Origin: Sipunculus nudus | Lineage: Eukaryota; Annelida; Sipuncula; Golfingiida; Sipunculidae | Assembly: GCA_026874595.1 (NCBI GenBank) | Contig: CM049318.1 | Coordinates: forward strand, 16,786,241 to 16,850,240 | Reading direction: 5' to 3' | DNA: 64,000 bases | Shown here: positions 45,526-57,935 of the stretch, in pieces | How the letters are laid out: each line of letters opens with the position of its first letter | How positions within the stretch are numbered: the first letter of the stretch is position 1 | Notes under the pieces: model-generated | The model's input: only the letters and a program-made list of their open reading frames with translations | What the model was told of the DNA's origin: nothing | The model's database searches: none | Position numbers and translations under genes: made by a program

Positions 45526-46430
45526 CTAATGGTGTGGACGCGAATAGATCACTGTCTTAAAATGATTGTTTTTACGCTAACTTTATGTCGAATGTCTACT
45601 CAAAATGCACAAATAATAGTGAGGTTCGATACCTGAAAATGACTTTTTTTAAGGAATGGATGGCCTTATTCTATTAATTTCGAGTTTTTGCATCGTTGAA
45701 TGATGTAATGCGTTCAGTTTTTCTTCAAATTATAGTCATTGAGAACATAGAAGAGTTTGACTTCCAATATACTCAAAATCGTGTTTTTCCGAATAGTCCA
45801 AATAATATGGAGCAACATCACCTAACTTTTAGTTGTATATCTGAGCATTCATTAAAAGTTCTACAATGTGGGCAGAGATTTAGAACAAAAACCTTCTCGA
45901 AATGGGAAATATTATAGATTAGAGATCTTGATATGCATATACAATAGTCGATGTTACGATGTATATATGGTAAATCTTCTAAGACGATGAATATGGTTGA
46001 AAGCCATTATGTGTATATAATATCTATGAGGCAAGAAAATTAATGGTATTAACCTAAAAAAGATTAACAAAAATCTGGTGTTGGTAATAATAAGATATAA
46101 AAGATATATACCTGACAGAATGACTTAAAATGACATATATTCAAGCCGTATTTGTCAGGACAGGTAGCTGTAGAGGCTATCGAGTTTGGTGTTGCTCAGG
46201 AATAACACATGAAGCTGCATGAATTGAACTCAAAAGAAGGATTAAAAATTCTGTGAAAACTGTTAATAATAATGTGTATACAGCAGTAAATAAGCCATGT
46301 TACAGGATAGCTATAATTTAAGTGACTACAGACGAGGGTTTACAAATTGACCATAATAAAGTATTGAAAAATTCTATTGGAGATCCTTGATGTAATGAAG
46401 ATGTGAAATGACGTCTCTTTATATGCTTCA
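45526..46430 (+). other. Spacer between genes C and B
   Basis: No gene is seen. It carries the type 2 3'-flank blocks (AAGGAATGGATGG at about 45651; CAAGAAAATTAATGGTATTA at about 46032) followed by the type 1 upstream block (46200-46430). This is the compact version of the D-to-A interval, without unit F. Confidence 0.5.
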
Positions 46431-46638
46431 CCCGACTCGCCGGAAAAACCACGTGCCCGGTGAAGCCGTGTTACATACATGTATAGTTTGTATACTCTCT
46501 CTTATACACTTGGATAGGCATCCTGCGTGTGTAGCCATCCATGTGGAAGCTCCAGTGCTTATGAGTTGGCCTGTATACACGCACAGGTTGCGGACACAAC
46601 TATATTAATTTCAGACTAGTTGGTGTTCTATTACAAAA

Positions 46639-49600
46639 ATGGCGGACAAGAGACAAATGATCATGATCTTATTCTTGGCTTTGTGTCAGGTAAGAAAACG
46701 CGCGCACATACACATGCACACCCTCACGCACGCACACACGAATTGCTGCTCTAATATCGGCAATGCGAGTCATCTTAAGATATAATCTTTGCTTCATATT
46801 GAAGGTACAAAATAGGCACCCAGACGTTATGTCATATGATGCCGTTGCAAGTCATCCATTTGTTGTTTCAATCTGTAACATATGTCAGCACAACGTACAG
46901 TATTATCCCTTTTGAGACCTAATCCAAATCTGATAGCAGCGCGGTTGACTATTTGTTTAGGCAAAACGTCTGTTCCGTTTTGGAAATTCCTGCCAAGCAT
47001 ATCAGGGCCGCTTTTTACAAGTTTGCGTCCAAGCCACTTCAGATGCAGTCTTTATCAGTTATTCTTTTCTCTGTTCAAACAATCAGATCATCCGTGGGAT
47101 CTTGAACTTTAATCTCTGGTCAAGTCATTCTGTCACAGAATATCTATTTATTCTACAATAACAATTTATATTAAACAGTTTTCCTGAAAAGTGGTTTCTC
47201 CTTACAGCTGGTCAAATTGTTGAGTGCGATTTGAATTCAGGACAAACATGATAGTGAGATTAACTAAACAAAACCTCACAACGTGAGTTAAGTTGTGAAC
47301 CAACACACACACACACGCGCGAATGGGAATGAACGCAATAATGATCTTGTCATGGGGTGTACCTCTTAGTAGTTTATTGAAGTCTATCTCCTAAATATTG
47401 TGTACACATATAAACAAACAGACAGGAGGACAGACCGACATACCTCAGTTCTGCTCCTTTTGATGTGCATGCCAGATACGGAACACGTTCTAAGAATCGT
47501 ATATAAGTCAAGGACAGTAGGGCCTCAAAATGACGGGAAAGGCTCATTTGAAACCACAATTAACTCAACCTGCCACTTGGTGAGGCATGATGACGTCACC
47601 TTAACACCAGGCTCATCATGGGTGAGAAAATGTGTACACCTTATGGGCAATGAACAAAAACAAAGCGTCTCACTGTGACACCAGTGATGATGTATTACAA
47701 CTTGCGAGGAAATTCTGCGGTGGCTGACACAAACTTTTTCTCCTAAAGATATACATCTCCAGTACACCTGCAATCTGCTGATTACCCTCGATGTCAAGGC
47801 GACTAATCCTACCAAAGGATAATATTATTATGATAATATAATTAAAGATAACTAAGGATGAATGAGCCTTAGACTACACTCGTGGAGCCCCCCCCCCCCC
47901 CCCATAACGCTTAGGCTGTATCAAGATCTTTACACCCCACTCAACACAACAAACACTTAAATATGGAATATATCCGTGCGACCTCGGACCGGGGTTGTCA
48001 GATCAGGTTTTCTACGGGTCGAGTTCACACTCTGGCATGATGCCAAATACCCTTATGAATTTTTAAGAAAAAATGTCAAATCCCTCACGATTAATGGTGA
48101 AATAAAGACACTCCCGAAAGTTCATGACAAAGGAAAAACGGGCATGATGAAAGTACTATAGCATACAGCTCATGACCATGAGTGAGAAAATCTGTACATC
48201 CGACATGGGTCTGAACTAAACAGAGCGTCGCTCACCAGTGATGATGTATAAATTCTTGTGAGCGAATTTTCCAATCGCTCATAAAACATAGTTTCACCTG
48301 CAGATACATCACATCTGCGGCACAACTGTTCACTGCTTGTTGTCATCTAGGTCGAGGAGGCTACACCAGTCCTAAATAAAGTTAATAATAAAGGAAAATT
48401 ATGAATAAAGATAATTCTAAGGATATCTAAGGATAATTGAGTATAAAACAACACTCGAGTAGAGTACACGCGGGCTTAAAGCGTGCCAGGAATCAGGAAG
48501 ACCATTTCGACCGGGCGAGAATACTATTTTATGCACTTAATATTCAAAGTAAAAGTACAATTTGCCACAATAAATTGAACAAATATCAATTGTTGCAAAG
48601 AATTCAACCCAATACTCATATTGTTTCAAATGCATTAAATTAATTATTAGCTCCAGTTTTCCAATAGGTCTCATAGATAATTCAGTAATAACGACCAGTA
48701 CATTCCTCAGGCAGCGGTTATACACTGCAGCGACTGCCGTTCAAGATCTCCTTCGTTTTAACCGCTGCTTTCGTACAGCCAGGTGCTCCGGGTTAATTAC
48801 AACTCCAGAGCCCGCACAGAGCAAACCATTGTAATCAGACCAGTGAGAGCGTGGTATTGCCTTTTTTTACTGGATTTGTTTTTTATTGGATTTAATCGAC
48901 GACATCCCATTCTCGTTGGTCTGACTCTTGGTCAAACTTACCAAACAAAGCAGCGGTTTATACGAAGGAGAACTTGAACAACTGCAGTGTATAACAGTTG
49001 CTGTGTTACTTTTAACAACCAGATCCTGTTCTATGTATAACTTGTGTAATAAAATGATACAATATGAAACCTAATGTAAACAGGGCCAATTTTTCAAGCT
49101 TTTAGGATTACATTCGACCTTTAATTTTTATTAGGCTTGCTTGCATCTTTTAAGTATCTGGAAACAAAGGACTGTGTTCTAGAAAATTTTACGCCCAACG
49201 ATGCATGCAGAGTGATTTGGGATGGACGCCGGGGGGGGGGGGGGTGTACTAATATCACATTATGACATTATATATTCTTCCTGCAGGGGGCGCTTGGTGG
49301 ATGCTATAAAAGATACGGCTGTTACAGTTGGTGGTCTACGTGGTATTTCTGGTGAGTCATTTCAGTCAGGTGGGGGGCATTTAATAAAAAAAAAAGATTT
49401 ATACGTTTACAGAGGATTAGATTTTTTTCTGAAAGGAGATTATAGACCTGTATAATGAAAACTGTTAAAAATTTATTCGGTTGGGATATTTAAGATTACA
49501 CCTTAAATCCTATCCATAACCCGTTATAAACCTCATGCAGTATATTGGGGGAAGGCACGTTGGAAAATACTCCGAATGGAAGAAACAACCAAACCCTATT

Positions 49601-51167
49601 CTAGAGCTCTAATAACTTGCATTTACTTTTCATTATTTTACAGAAACCAGTGATAGTAAACGTTATCCGACTTAATCATTGTTCCAGGTGTATTGTCTTT
49701 GTGACAGTTCAGCCCTGATTAAGTTTCGTTCACATTTGAGTTTTTTATAAGCTATAATGCATTGTATATTAGATGCTATGTAAGTATTTTGTTAATCATT
49801 ATTTTTACCATTATCGTTATAATAATTTTACACAAATGTGCCTATACAGAAGAGCTAATGTCTAAACAGGTAGGCCTATGGCAAGGCTATACACGTATAC
49901 GAAGTATATTCCCTTTGAATGAAATAAAGCGCTCCATATAGTTTGGTTAATGTAACAAAATTAGTACAGAGCATTACAGTAGTAGAGTCCACACCATCCG
50001 AGTCCAAGTGAATGTCCTAGTCCTTGAGTTTCGAGTTCTATTTAAAATAGAAATTTCGGATTATCATGTACATTTTTAAGTTAGTTCTCACATGCTTTGA
50101 GTATAAGGTTAATTAGATTTACAGCTCTCGATGCTGATCGAAGCTTGTTGTATATATCATGTTTTATTTTGTAATATTCCGTTTGTAGTTCGTTAGAACA
50201 TATAAACATACAATACACAAGCCTTTAAAAAATATGAGTTGTTTCTATTGACTCGAGTCCGGGACTTGATTCAAAGCCCGGACCGAGCCCTAAATCAGTA
50301 GTAGGCCTACAGAGGTGAATTTGACATAAAACAAAACTCTCTGTACAGTTTGATGAATTTTAAAATATAGTCTAAAAATTCACCTAAAAAAAACGTTTTT
50401 TTCTTTGATGATACAGGTGTATTCTGTTTGGTATACTGTTATGTGGCTGCGGTCTTGTGGGTGCGTGTTACCGTAAAAGACGAATGGGCCATGTACATAG
50501 CGGGCCTGTAGTGGTGATAGGTGCGGGGGTGGTCCCGGACCATGTTTATAACAATTCAGGTAAGTTATTATGCGAAATACACCACGTTTATGTAAAGAAT
50601 TTTTATTTAATTTTAATGTATTTAAAATGGATAGTTTAGGGCACAAATTAGAGTCATTGGAATGAAAATACATATGTGTTACTAATTTTTCAATAAAATG
50701 TAGAATGTTTCTTATTTACAATAACATAATATATTTTTGATTTGATATCAAAGGGACAGCGATAACCACAGGAACAAATAAGGCGAATGTCATGCCAAAA
50801 TATTCCTATGATACACAAGAAAATTATTTTAATATCGATGAAAATATACATTTACTATATTGGAAACGTACTTGTTTCAGGGTATATAACATCACCAAAT
50901 GACCCTGGTGTTTATGTATTCGGTGGACCGCCGTCATACTCTCAAGTGCAGATGGGTCACGTGTCGCCCCCTGGCTACCACGAGGTCGTTAAATATCCGA
51001 CGCAACCAGAATCGTCTGCAGCGGGGTTTCCCGGAAACTCTCACTCGATGCCGCCAACAGCCCCGATATCGATGGGACCGGGAGAGACTATGCCCCCTTA
51101 CCCGACTCACCCGACCTCGGGACTTCCGACCCCTCCGTCATATCCTGCGAACACAAACACATCTTAA
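46639..51167 (+). CDS. Gene B: CYYR1-like small type I membrane protein with PPxY tail (complete, 181 aa, four exons, type 1)
   Basis: The exons are 46639-46689, 49287-49351, 50417-50559 and 50881-51167, all GT-AG with phases 0, 2 and 1. The total of 546 bases ends in TAA. Exon 1 is the signal peptide MADKRQMIMILFLALCQ. Exon 2 gives GALGGCYKRYGCYSWWSTWY. Exon 3 gives the span CILFGILLCGCGLVGACY, then RKRR and a short His/Val-rich linker. Exon 4 begins GYITSPNDPGVYVFGGPPSY and ends in NTNTS, as gene A does. Compared with gene A, the tail lacks about 12 residues around the PPPAAGVTP segment, and PPDY has become PPGY, while PPSY is retained. It is the closest paralog of A, and its flanks align with those of A for kilobases on both sides. 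It lies 2.3 kb from, and converges on, LCMT2. Confidence 0.82.
47618..48310 (+). repeat. Two-copy internal tandem duplication in intron 1 of gene B
   Basis: The block GGTGAGAAAATGTGTACACC...CCAGTGATGATGTATTACAA at 47618-47700 recurs diverged at 48180-48260. It is the same pair as in gene A intron 1. Confidence 0.55.
48311..49286 (+). other. Intron 1 of gene B, distal part
   Basis: No exon is seen. It aligns with 11500-12075 of gene A. A G-run lies at 49230-49242, as in gene A. The segment at 48400-48980 is only partly matched. Confidence 0.45.
49985..50330 (+). repeat. Dispersed repeat in intron 2 of gene B (inverse of 24200-24620)
   Basis: Recurring CGAGTCC/GGACTCG strings and CTGATCGAAGCTTG mark a repeat that appears in opposite orientation in unit G. 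Gene A intron 2 lacks it. Confidence 0.5.
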
Positions 51168-51289
51168 ACTGTTGCAAATGTAAAGTAATGTTAGGGCTGG
51201 ATATTTCGGGACTCATATTGATGTTTCTATTAATATGACACTGCGACTCATTTAAACATATACCCAGGCAAAAGGGCAGAATTTTACAC

Positions 51290-51602
51290 AGCAAGTGACA
51301 AGACAAATAGGACAAAAATCATTGACAAAGTGACCCAAAATGTCACAGAACTAATTGACACAGAAGAAAAAGGTCAAATGACAAAATGTCCAAATGCAAA
51401 ATGTCACAGAACAAAGTAGGCCTATGTCAAGGCAAAATGCCACACAAAAGTGTCATCAAGCCAAATATCCCGGACAAAATGTAATAGGACAAAATGTCAA
51501 AGGGCAAAATTTCACAAGAAAATATATCACAGAACAACATGCCATGAGCCAAAATGTGAAAGGACAAAATCTTACAAGACAAATGGTCACAGGACACAGG
51601 TA
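51290..51602 (+). repeat. ACAAAATGTCACAGG minisatellite downstream of gene B
   Basis: About 18 degenerate units such as GACAAAATGTCCAAATG, GGGCAAAATTTCACAAG and GGACAAAATCTTACAAG. It corresponds to the array after gene A and occupies the same place relative to the stop. Confidence 0.75.
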
Positions 51603-53424
51603 CCATTTCTGAAATCTCAAATTTTATTTATTTGTTCAGTCCCAACTGTTCAGTTTTGACCATATATTCACCTTTATAGCATTAGTGCCACGTACAGACA
51701 AGGTTATTATGACATCATGCAATATTTTTCGACTGGTATTTGTCGTAAAACTATCAATAGTCATTTTAGCTGCGGACATTTATCAGTGTGTGAAATTTTA
51801 TCCTGGATTAACAAGTTCAATAAAACATTGTCTGTAGAATCTAAGGACTTACTATGACACAGGCATTTAGATTAGGATACATTTTGATACAATATTGATA
51901 AGTTTTGTTCATCACTTTGTGACATATGTAATGAAGATAACCTTGGCAAGTATATCATAATCAAGAATATAATTGCTAGTGATTATAGCCAATGCCATCT
52001 TGGTAAATGTGTTCAAGTATTGAACCATAAACTATATCAATCAGACTCTATTTAATATTTCTTTTTTTCGCTTTAATTATTTCTGGTTAAATTTACGGCA
52101 CAACTAAACACAAAGCCTGTTATCGGCATCCTGAATGAAAATGTTACAATATTTTTAACTTTTGAATTTCTTTTTTATCTGAATTCTAGCATATTCAATT
52201 TCAGAGGTACATGTTATTATTTAGAGGAAAACTGGCACATGGTATGGGCTGCTTGTAAATAAGTACATGTATTTCATTACGTGTATTCATGGTTGATATG
52301 TATTTTTTATAAAACAAGCACATTATAATATATATGCAGTGTATATAGACTGATTATATGCTCATCCATGTTTTGCATGTTAAAGTGCATATTTATTTGC
52401 AATAAAACATAACATCAAGAACGATTTGTTTTCATTCCGTGTATGGTATCAATATTTCTTTTGGTCAAAATAACCTATATTTTTTTAATGCTGGTTATAC
52501 TAAGTTTATGTTCATCTGCAAAATTCCATTCTAAATTCAAACTTCATTGCTTGGGGAAGGCATCGTTTTTCTGGTTTCAATATGGTTCTGTATACTGTAC
52601 CTGCAGGTCCTGGCTGTATACGGAACAACAAAAAGCTCACTTGTTTACAAGTGACACACGATTGTGGGTACAGTCTTCTTATTAAGCCTGCAGGGCACTC
52701 AACCAGGGTGAAGCAAAATCTGACGGCTACCAGTGGAGATTCAAACTCATAATCACCGGCTTTGAGCCCTGTACACACCCCAAGAACACAGAAGCAAGTT
52801 AGAGGCTGAATCTTTACCAAGGGCAGTTAAGTAACTGAAGTGTGTGTGTGTGTCTGTGTCATGATCAAGCTTACTCATTCAAATGTTATTTACAACAGAC
52901 CAACATTTCTCTCTCTCTCTGCAAAACAACAGAACCATATATTATATGATATAGAATTTTATTATGAAGTATATATACTTATACCAGAATTTGAGATTGT
53001 GTATAGCAAGTGGCCCATGGCCGACAGAGCTCAGCTGAAACTTACACTCATATATATCTGTTTCTAGCTGTCTATTCAGCCTGTCTGTAATAACAAGTTC
53101 AGTAAATGATACTAGATTAATCTAACTTAAATATATATGTAACTAGGCATCTAATGACCTGCCAATGATAATTTTCAAAACAAAAGCCATCTGCAGAGAG
53201 GGAAATTCTATATATTATAAGTAAGTCTTTCTTTTTTTAATTTTTGGGACTAACAGTCCCATCAATAATTGTTGTCAGAAAAAAGCTTACATGGACAAAA
53301 GTCCGCAGATATTGTCCAAAAGTTTTAATAAATTTTAAGAAAATTTGGTTATCTGTAATAAAAGATTTGATGTGTCTTGAAAATGAGTCTCTGGATATGA
53401 AAATAAGGAGTTTCTAATTTTTTT
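51603..53424 (+). other. Convergent spacer between gene B and LCMT2
   Basis: No gene is seen. It aligns with the A-side spacer once the elements at 14381-15282 and 16936-18130 are removed, and so is the ancestral form of that spacer. A short (TG)n run is at 52839-52858. Confidence 0.55.
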
Positions 53425-56400
53425 TACATTGTATCAAGATATTTCGACTGATTCTTGTTCAAGACATCTACTGTAGTCCAGAATGTATGGACATTCATTC
53501 AAGTGTGTGCCAAAGGAAAAACAGTTGCCTCCTCCTCCCAATACCAGGTGGCGCCCTTTATCCAACTGGACACTAGTGTGGTTGTGAACCATCAGGGGGC
53601 GCTCTGGGTCTGTTGCCTGAAACAGAAGTAAACAAAAAATATAATCATCCTTACACTGCAGCAGTCAATTATTATCATTAATGCAGCTAGGTAGCACATT
53701 TGTCTCTGAAATGTGTGAAAATTATGTAAACTTCAAAATTTTAATGTTGCAGATATTTATTATATTCAATTTAATAGTTAAGAGGTTTTGCAAAGCTAAA
53801 TTCTAAATATTACATTTGTTTCATCTTTAAATGCTATAAACTTATTGTGAGTTGTGACTGAGAACTTCTCATAAAATCAGTTTACAAGCAGATACAAAGG
53901 ACATAACACCAAAATTCTACAAAACCTCTGATTTATTCTGCTACATTCCCAAAATAAGAGTGACATGTACAATACAGTACTGACCGGTAAGCTGTACTCC
54001 TGACATCTGCCCGTTGTTAAGTCAATGCAGGCGACACCTGGTGTGACCTCCGGCTGTACAGTGACGCCACCTAGCAGGAGCAATTTGTCACCAATGACAG
54101 CAGAAGTGTGTGAGTACCTGGTTAAAGAAAATGTATGATATGAATAATGGTTTTCATAAGATACATATGAATGTACAGAAGAATAAAATTTTTCTCTTTT
54201 TGTTTGGAAAAATTATCTTTTGAATAAATGGTCAAGTATCTGGCATCAGGTTAATCAGACAGACATTGAATGGGTTTGTACACAGTTTTTCTATATGAAA
54301 AGGACTGCAACTTATGAAAATATTATCTCAAAATTTATCTGTACTGTTATCGATATTTGTGTTAGTGGAATCACAAACATAAAAATCTCAGCGATGCGAT
54401 TTTAACAGGTTTCTCCCACCAGTTAGTCATTCAAGGAACAGTACCTTGTCGTCAGAACATAAAGCTGTGTTGTACGCCTCTTTCCCTCCTTATCACTACC
54501 AATGACAGCTAAGTGTTCCTTTTAACGCAGTGAATTATGGTTGGATAAATTGCTTGGGGTGCTTTACTCAGACTAGCTGTAATTTTCACATCGATGCCTT
54601 GGCTCCAACTTCATTGTGAAATCAATTAAGGCCACCCCTAGCATAAACACTTGACTAAATAATCCCTGTGACTCCAACAAAAATTCATGAAAAAATATCA
54701 TTATGCTTCAGCAAGATCTTGTAAAAATAAAAACATTTTCTGTCTTTCATTTAAAATTTAAGGAAAAAAGAAATTTCAGAAAAAAACACCTTTTCGAAAA
54801 TATGGCTTTCTACTGTAATATAAAGATAATTATTTCTTACATACCTTGGTAAAAGGAAGCCATGTATAGCAATTTTGTTCCAAGTCCCACATTCTGTATC
54901 AAGCCTCCATACTGAATCAAGAGGTTGCTGGTTGCTGCCGAGTCCTCCAGCAACCACCAGATGTCCTTGCCATACATCACACGAGTGACTGTGTCTTGCT
55001 CCAGGAGAGGGACCACTTGTTACGATCTTTTAAATATACAATAGAACAATAATGCATCTTCTTAATGACTTTAAAGTTTCAAAATGAATATTGGCCAGGC
55101 TTACTTCATGATATGGATTTAAAATTGAATATATTTCTGTTCTCAGTACAAAAGGACCTATTCACAAACCAGGTATGTCAAATATACCAAGTACAGTGTT
55201 TCCTCCTTGCAAAATTATGGTATTTGTCCATATTTCTCTGGTACCATTTACTTACACTGGGACACAAGTGGAAATAAACTTGCACCAGGTAGCGACCAGT
55301 GGTGCAAAACATAAACATAGCACACAGACCACCTTATGGCCATAATGAAATGGAGATTTTTCAAGCATCAAATTAGTGTATCTTCTTTCTTTCTTGTTTC
55401 TTCTCCTTATTTTGGAGTTTTGGTCACACAGTCTTGTTGATTATTATGCACATGGGCAATGTTTACTCAAATAGAGATAAAACATGTAAAACAGGTGAAT
55501 TGGAGATTTTCAGTCCCTGTACTAGAATGGTTTTGCTTGGAAACTTTTTGTATTCAGCCATGATGAACTAATAGTGTGAGATAATACACATATTTTTTCA
55601 ATGCTTATATTCCTTTGGCCCTCTACTGTTCAGATTAATGACAGATACAAGGTAAATTCACACACTTTTAATATATCTATCAAATTTACAGTTACATTAA
55701 CACTGCTGAAGGATAATGTGAGTCTTTAGAACTGAACACAAATATGCAATGTGTTTGGGGAGCCCATGATGCTGATCTTGGTTGGCCATGAGTGGTCCTC
55801 CATGTCCTGTAGGTGGCACTACCTACTGTATGAATATGAAGGTATTAATTACTAGATCCTGAGGATTTCTAGAATTTCTATGCATAGGGCTATGTAGCGC
55901 CATTTCTGACATTTCTGAGTCTACACTCAGCATACTGGCATCAGAGTGCCTTTAATTCCTTCAATGGGGACCACACTGTAAGGCCTTATAAGGGTGCAAT
56001 AATTTTGACATTTATGACAATGTCTCAAGGCCAACAAGTATAATATCACTTGACATAAACCATTATTATTAGCCTGTTAAGTATACTTTCTAACAACACC
56101 TACAATGTGCCAGGAAATATCCTGGTTTTACTTAGCATATTGGTAAATACTTCTAAATGTTTGTTGAATTTCTGACCACATGAATAGAAGCATTATGTCC
56201 CCATATCAGATGCTTTTTTAATTTCTTCTATTTTCCTGTATTTATTGCTAAATTTGCTTAGTCTTTTCTCATGAGTTTATCAGACTTACCCGTGTCCATT
56301 TCGAAAGCTTGGTATCCAGGATGTAAAAGTCACCCAAGGTCACATTGTCCACTGTTTGACCTCCAAATATCACAACATGCTCTTTTCCTATAAATAAATT

Positions 56401-57935
56401 AAAACTCTTTTTATTATTTTTTTAAACCTTTCATTTTTTTAATAAGATATCCTTACTAACAGAAAATCAGACTAAACAAATTTTGGAAGAAACCAATATA
56501 GGAAAAAGTGAAAAAAACACAGAATAATGCTTTAAAATATATGCAGAAGACAAAACCACATTCCACACACAAAAATATCCAGTTTAAGGTTTATGCAGTA
56601 TGGATTATAGTTTTTGATAATATTAAATTAAAAAAAGTAGGTTATTCAGATACAATGTGTTTCTTGATAACATTCATATAAGCACAAATTATCTATGCAT
56701 ATTTTTATTATATTTTTTAAAGTTAATTAGTAACCATAACCTTTAATCTCCACAGCTGTGGCTGTATGTCTCCACCTTCCACATGGACCATCACCTGAGG
56801 CATGAACCTGTCTGCAGCTTATCACAGGAATACTCCCCGGCTCATCTCCATCAGCTGCACCTGTCTGTGGGGTAGCTGCAATTGCACCCTGAGCCTGTAC
56901 AGTATCCTGCCCATTGTCAAAATCTTGGTCCTCAATTTTCTTGCAATCATTGTCATTTTTATGTTCTCTCTCTGAGGTTGAGACCTCCATATTTATTTTA
57001 GTAGTGGTTATCTTTGAAATTACTTCATTAATTTCTTCAAACACATACATATCACCACATGTTTGTTTGGGAGACAAGCGTCCACCAAACACTATAACCC
57101 TACCATCCCTGAGTAATGTTGTGGTACAGTATAACCGTTCTAATGGTCCTGATTTCTTGCATGCTTTGGTTGGTGCTCCTGTATTAGAAACATCACTTGG
57201 CGTCCTCTGTTGACTTTCTAATGAATCACTCGTATCAAGATTTTTGACAGCTTCACTGATAGCACCGACAGAATCTTTGTCATCTTTGATATCTGTATTT
57301 TCCTTTGACTCCTCATCCAATTTTTCTTGTAATAACTTTTCATAATTACCATGGAAATTCACCCCTGCAGGCTTAGATATGCTTGTGCCAATTACGTATG
57401 ATAAATGCAATTGGTGACCAGATTTTATGTTTAATATATGCAATTGTTTAATCCTCTCATGTTTTCCACTTATTTCACCAAAACCTCCTACAGTTAAAAT
57501 CCAGTTGCTGTTGACAATGGTGCTACTGTGGCCAAATCTTTTTAACCTTTCATTGATGGACTCATTAACATACGGTGTTACATGAACCTTACCATCAATG
57601 ACAGATCCATTTTCTTTACCCTGAGTTTTAATTAGCTGATTTTGGTCACATGATTTATTGGTATGAGTTCTGATTGGTCCATTCTGAGTATTCTGCTTCT
57701 CCCTGATTGGCTGGTTAAGTATTTGGCTGTCTGTTACTGGCTGGTTGAATATTTGATTGATAGTTTCATTACCACTTCCTTTCCCAGCAGCTAGCAAAAT
57801 GTAATGCATGCATTTGAGATGCCACTCTTCAAACTCATCAAATGGTTCTAAACTTTCAATATACTGTCTTTCTTCATAGGAAATGAAGTTCTGGTAAAAC
57901 TGGTTCATATCAGCTGCCTGACAGGTATCCCATCC
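53425..57935 (-). CDS. LCMT2: LCMT2/TYW4: tRNA wybutosine-synthesising protein 4, last five exons (5'-partial)
   Basis: The exons run 57935-56741, 56387-56290, 55026-54845, 54117-53985 and 53616-53425 (TAA), with consistent phases. They encode 599 residues. The first visible exon opens with the end of the methyltransferase domain (DMNQFYQNF, ESLEPFDEFEEWHLKCMHYI), a very characteristic LCMT2 string. Kelch repeats follow: LTVGGFGE, VIVFGGR, VVIFGGQTVDNVTLGDFYIL, PSPGARHSHS, LVVAGGLG, LLLLGG, and the terminal LGGGGNCFSFGTHLNECP. In other eukaryotes the enzyme completes wybutosine at position 37 of tRNA-Phe, using S-adenosylmethionine. The propeller here carries three long polar, low-complexity insertions not typical of vertebrate forms. 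The AdoMet-binding exons are not visible and should lie upstream, possibly beyond 64000. It is convergent with gene B. Confidence 0.9.

Noticed and set aside
50899-51183. Alternative-frame open reading frame in exon 4 of gene B
   Set aside because: Out of frame with the spliced gene. Arg/Thr-rich shadow of a Pro-rich exon.
56914-57213. Plus-strand 99-codon open frame inside LCMT2
   Set aside because: Antisense shadow of the long LCMT2 exon, which has clear Kelch motifs on the minus strand.
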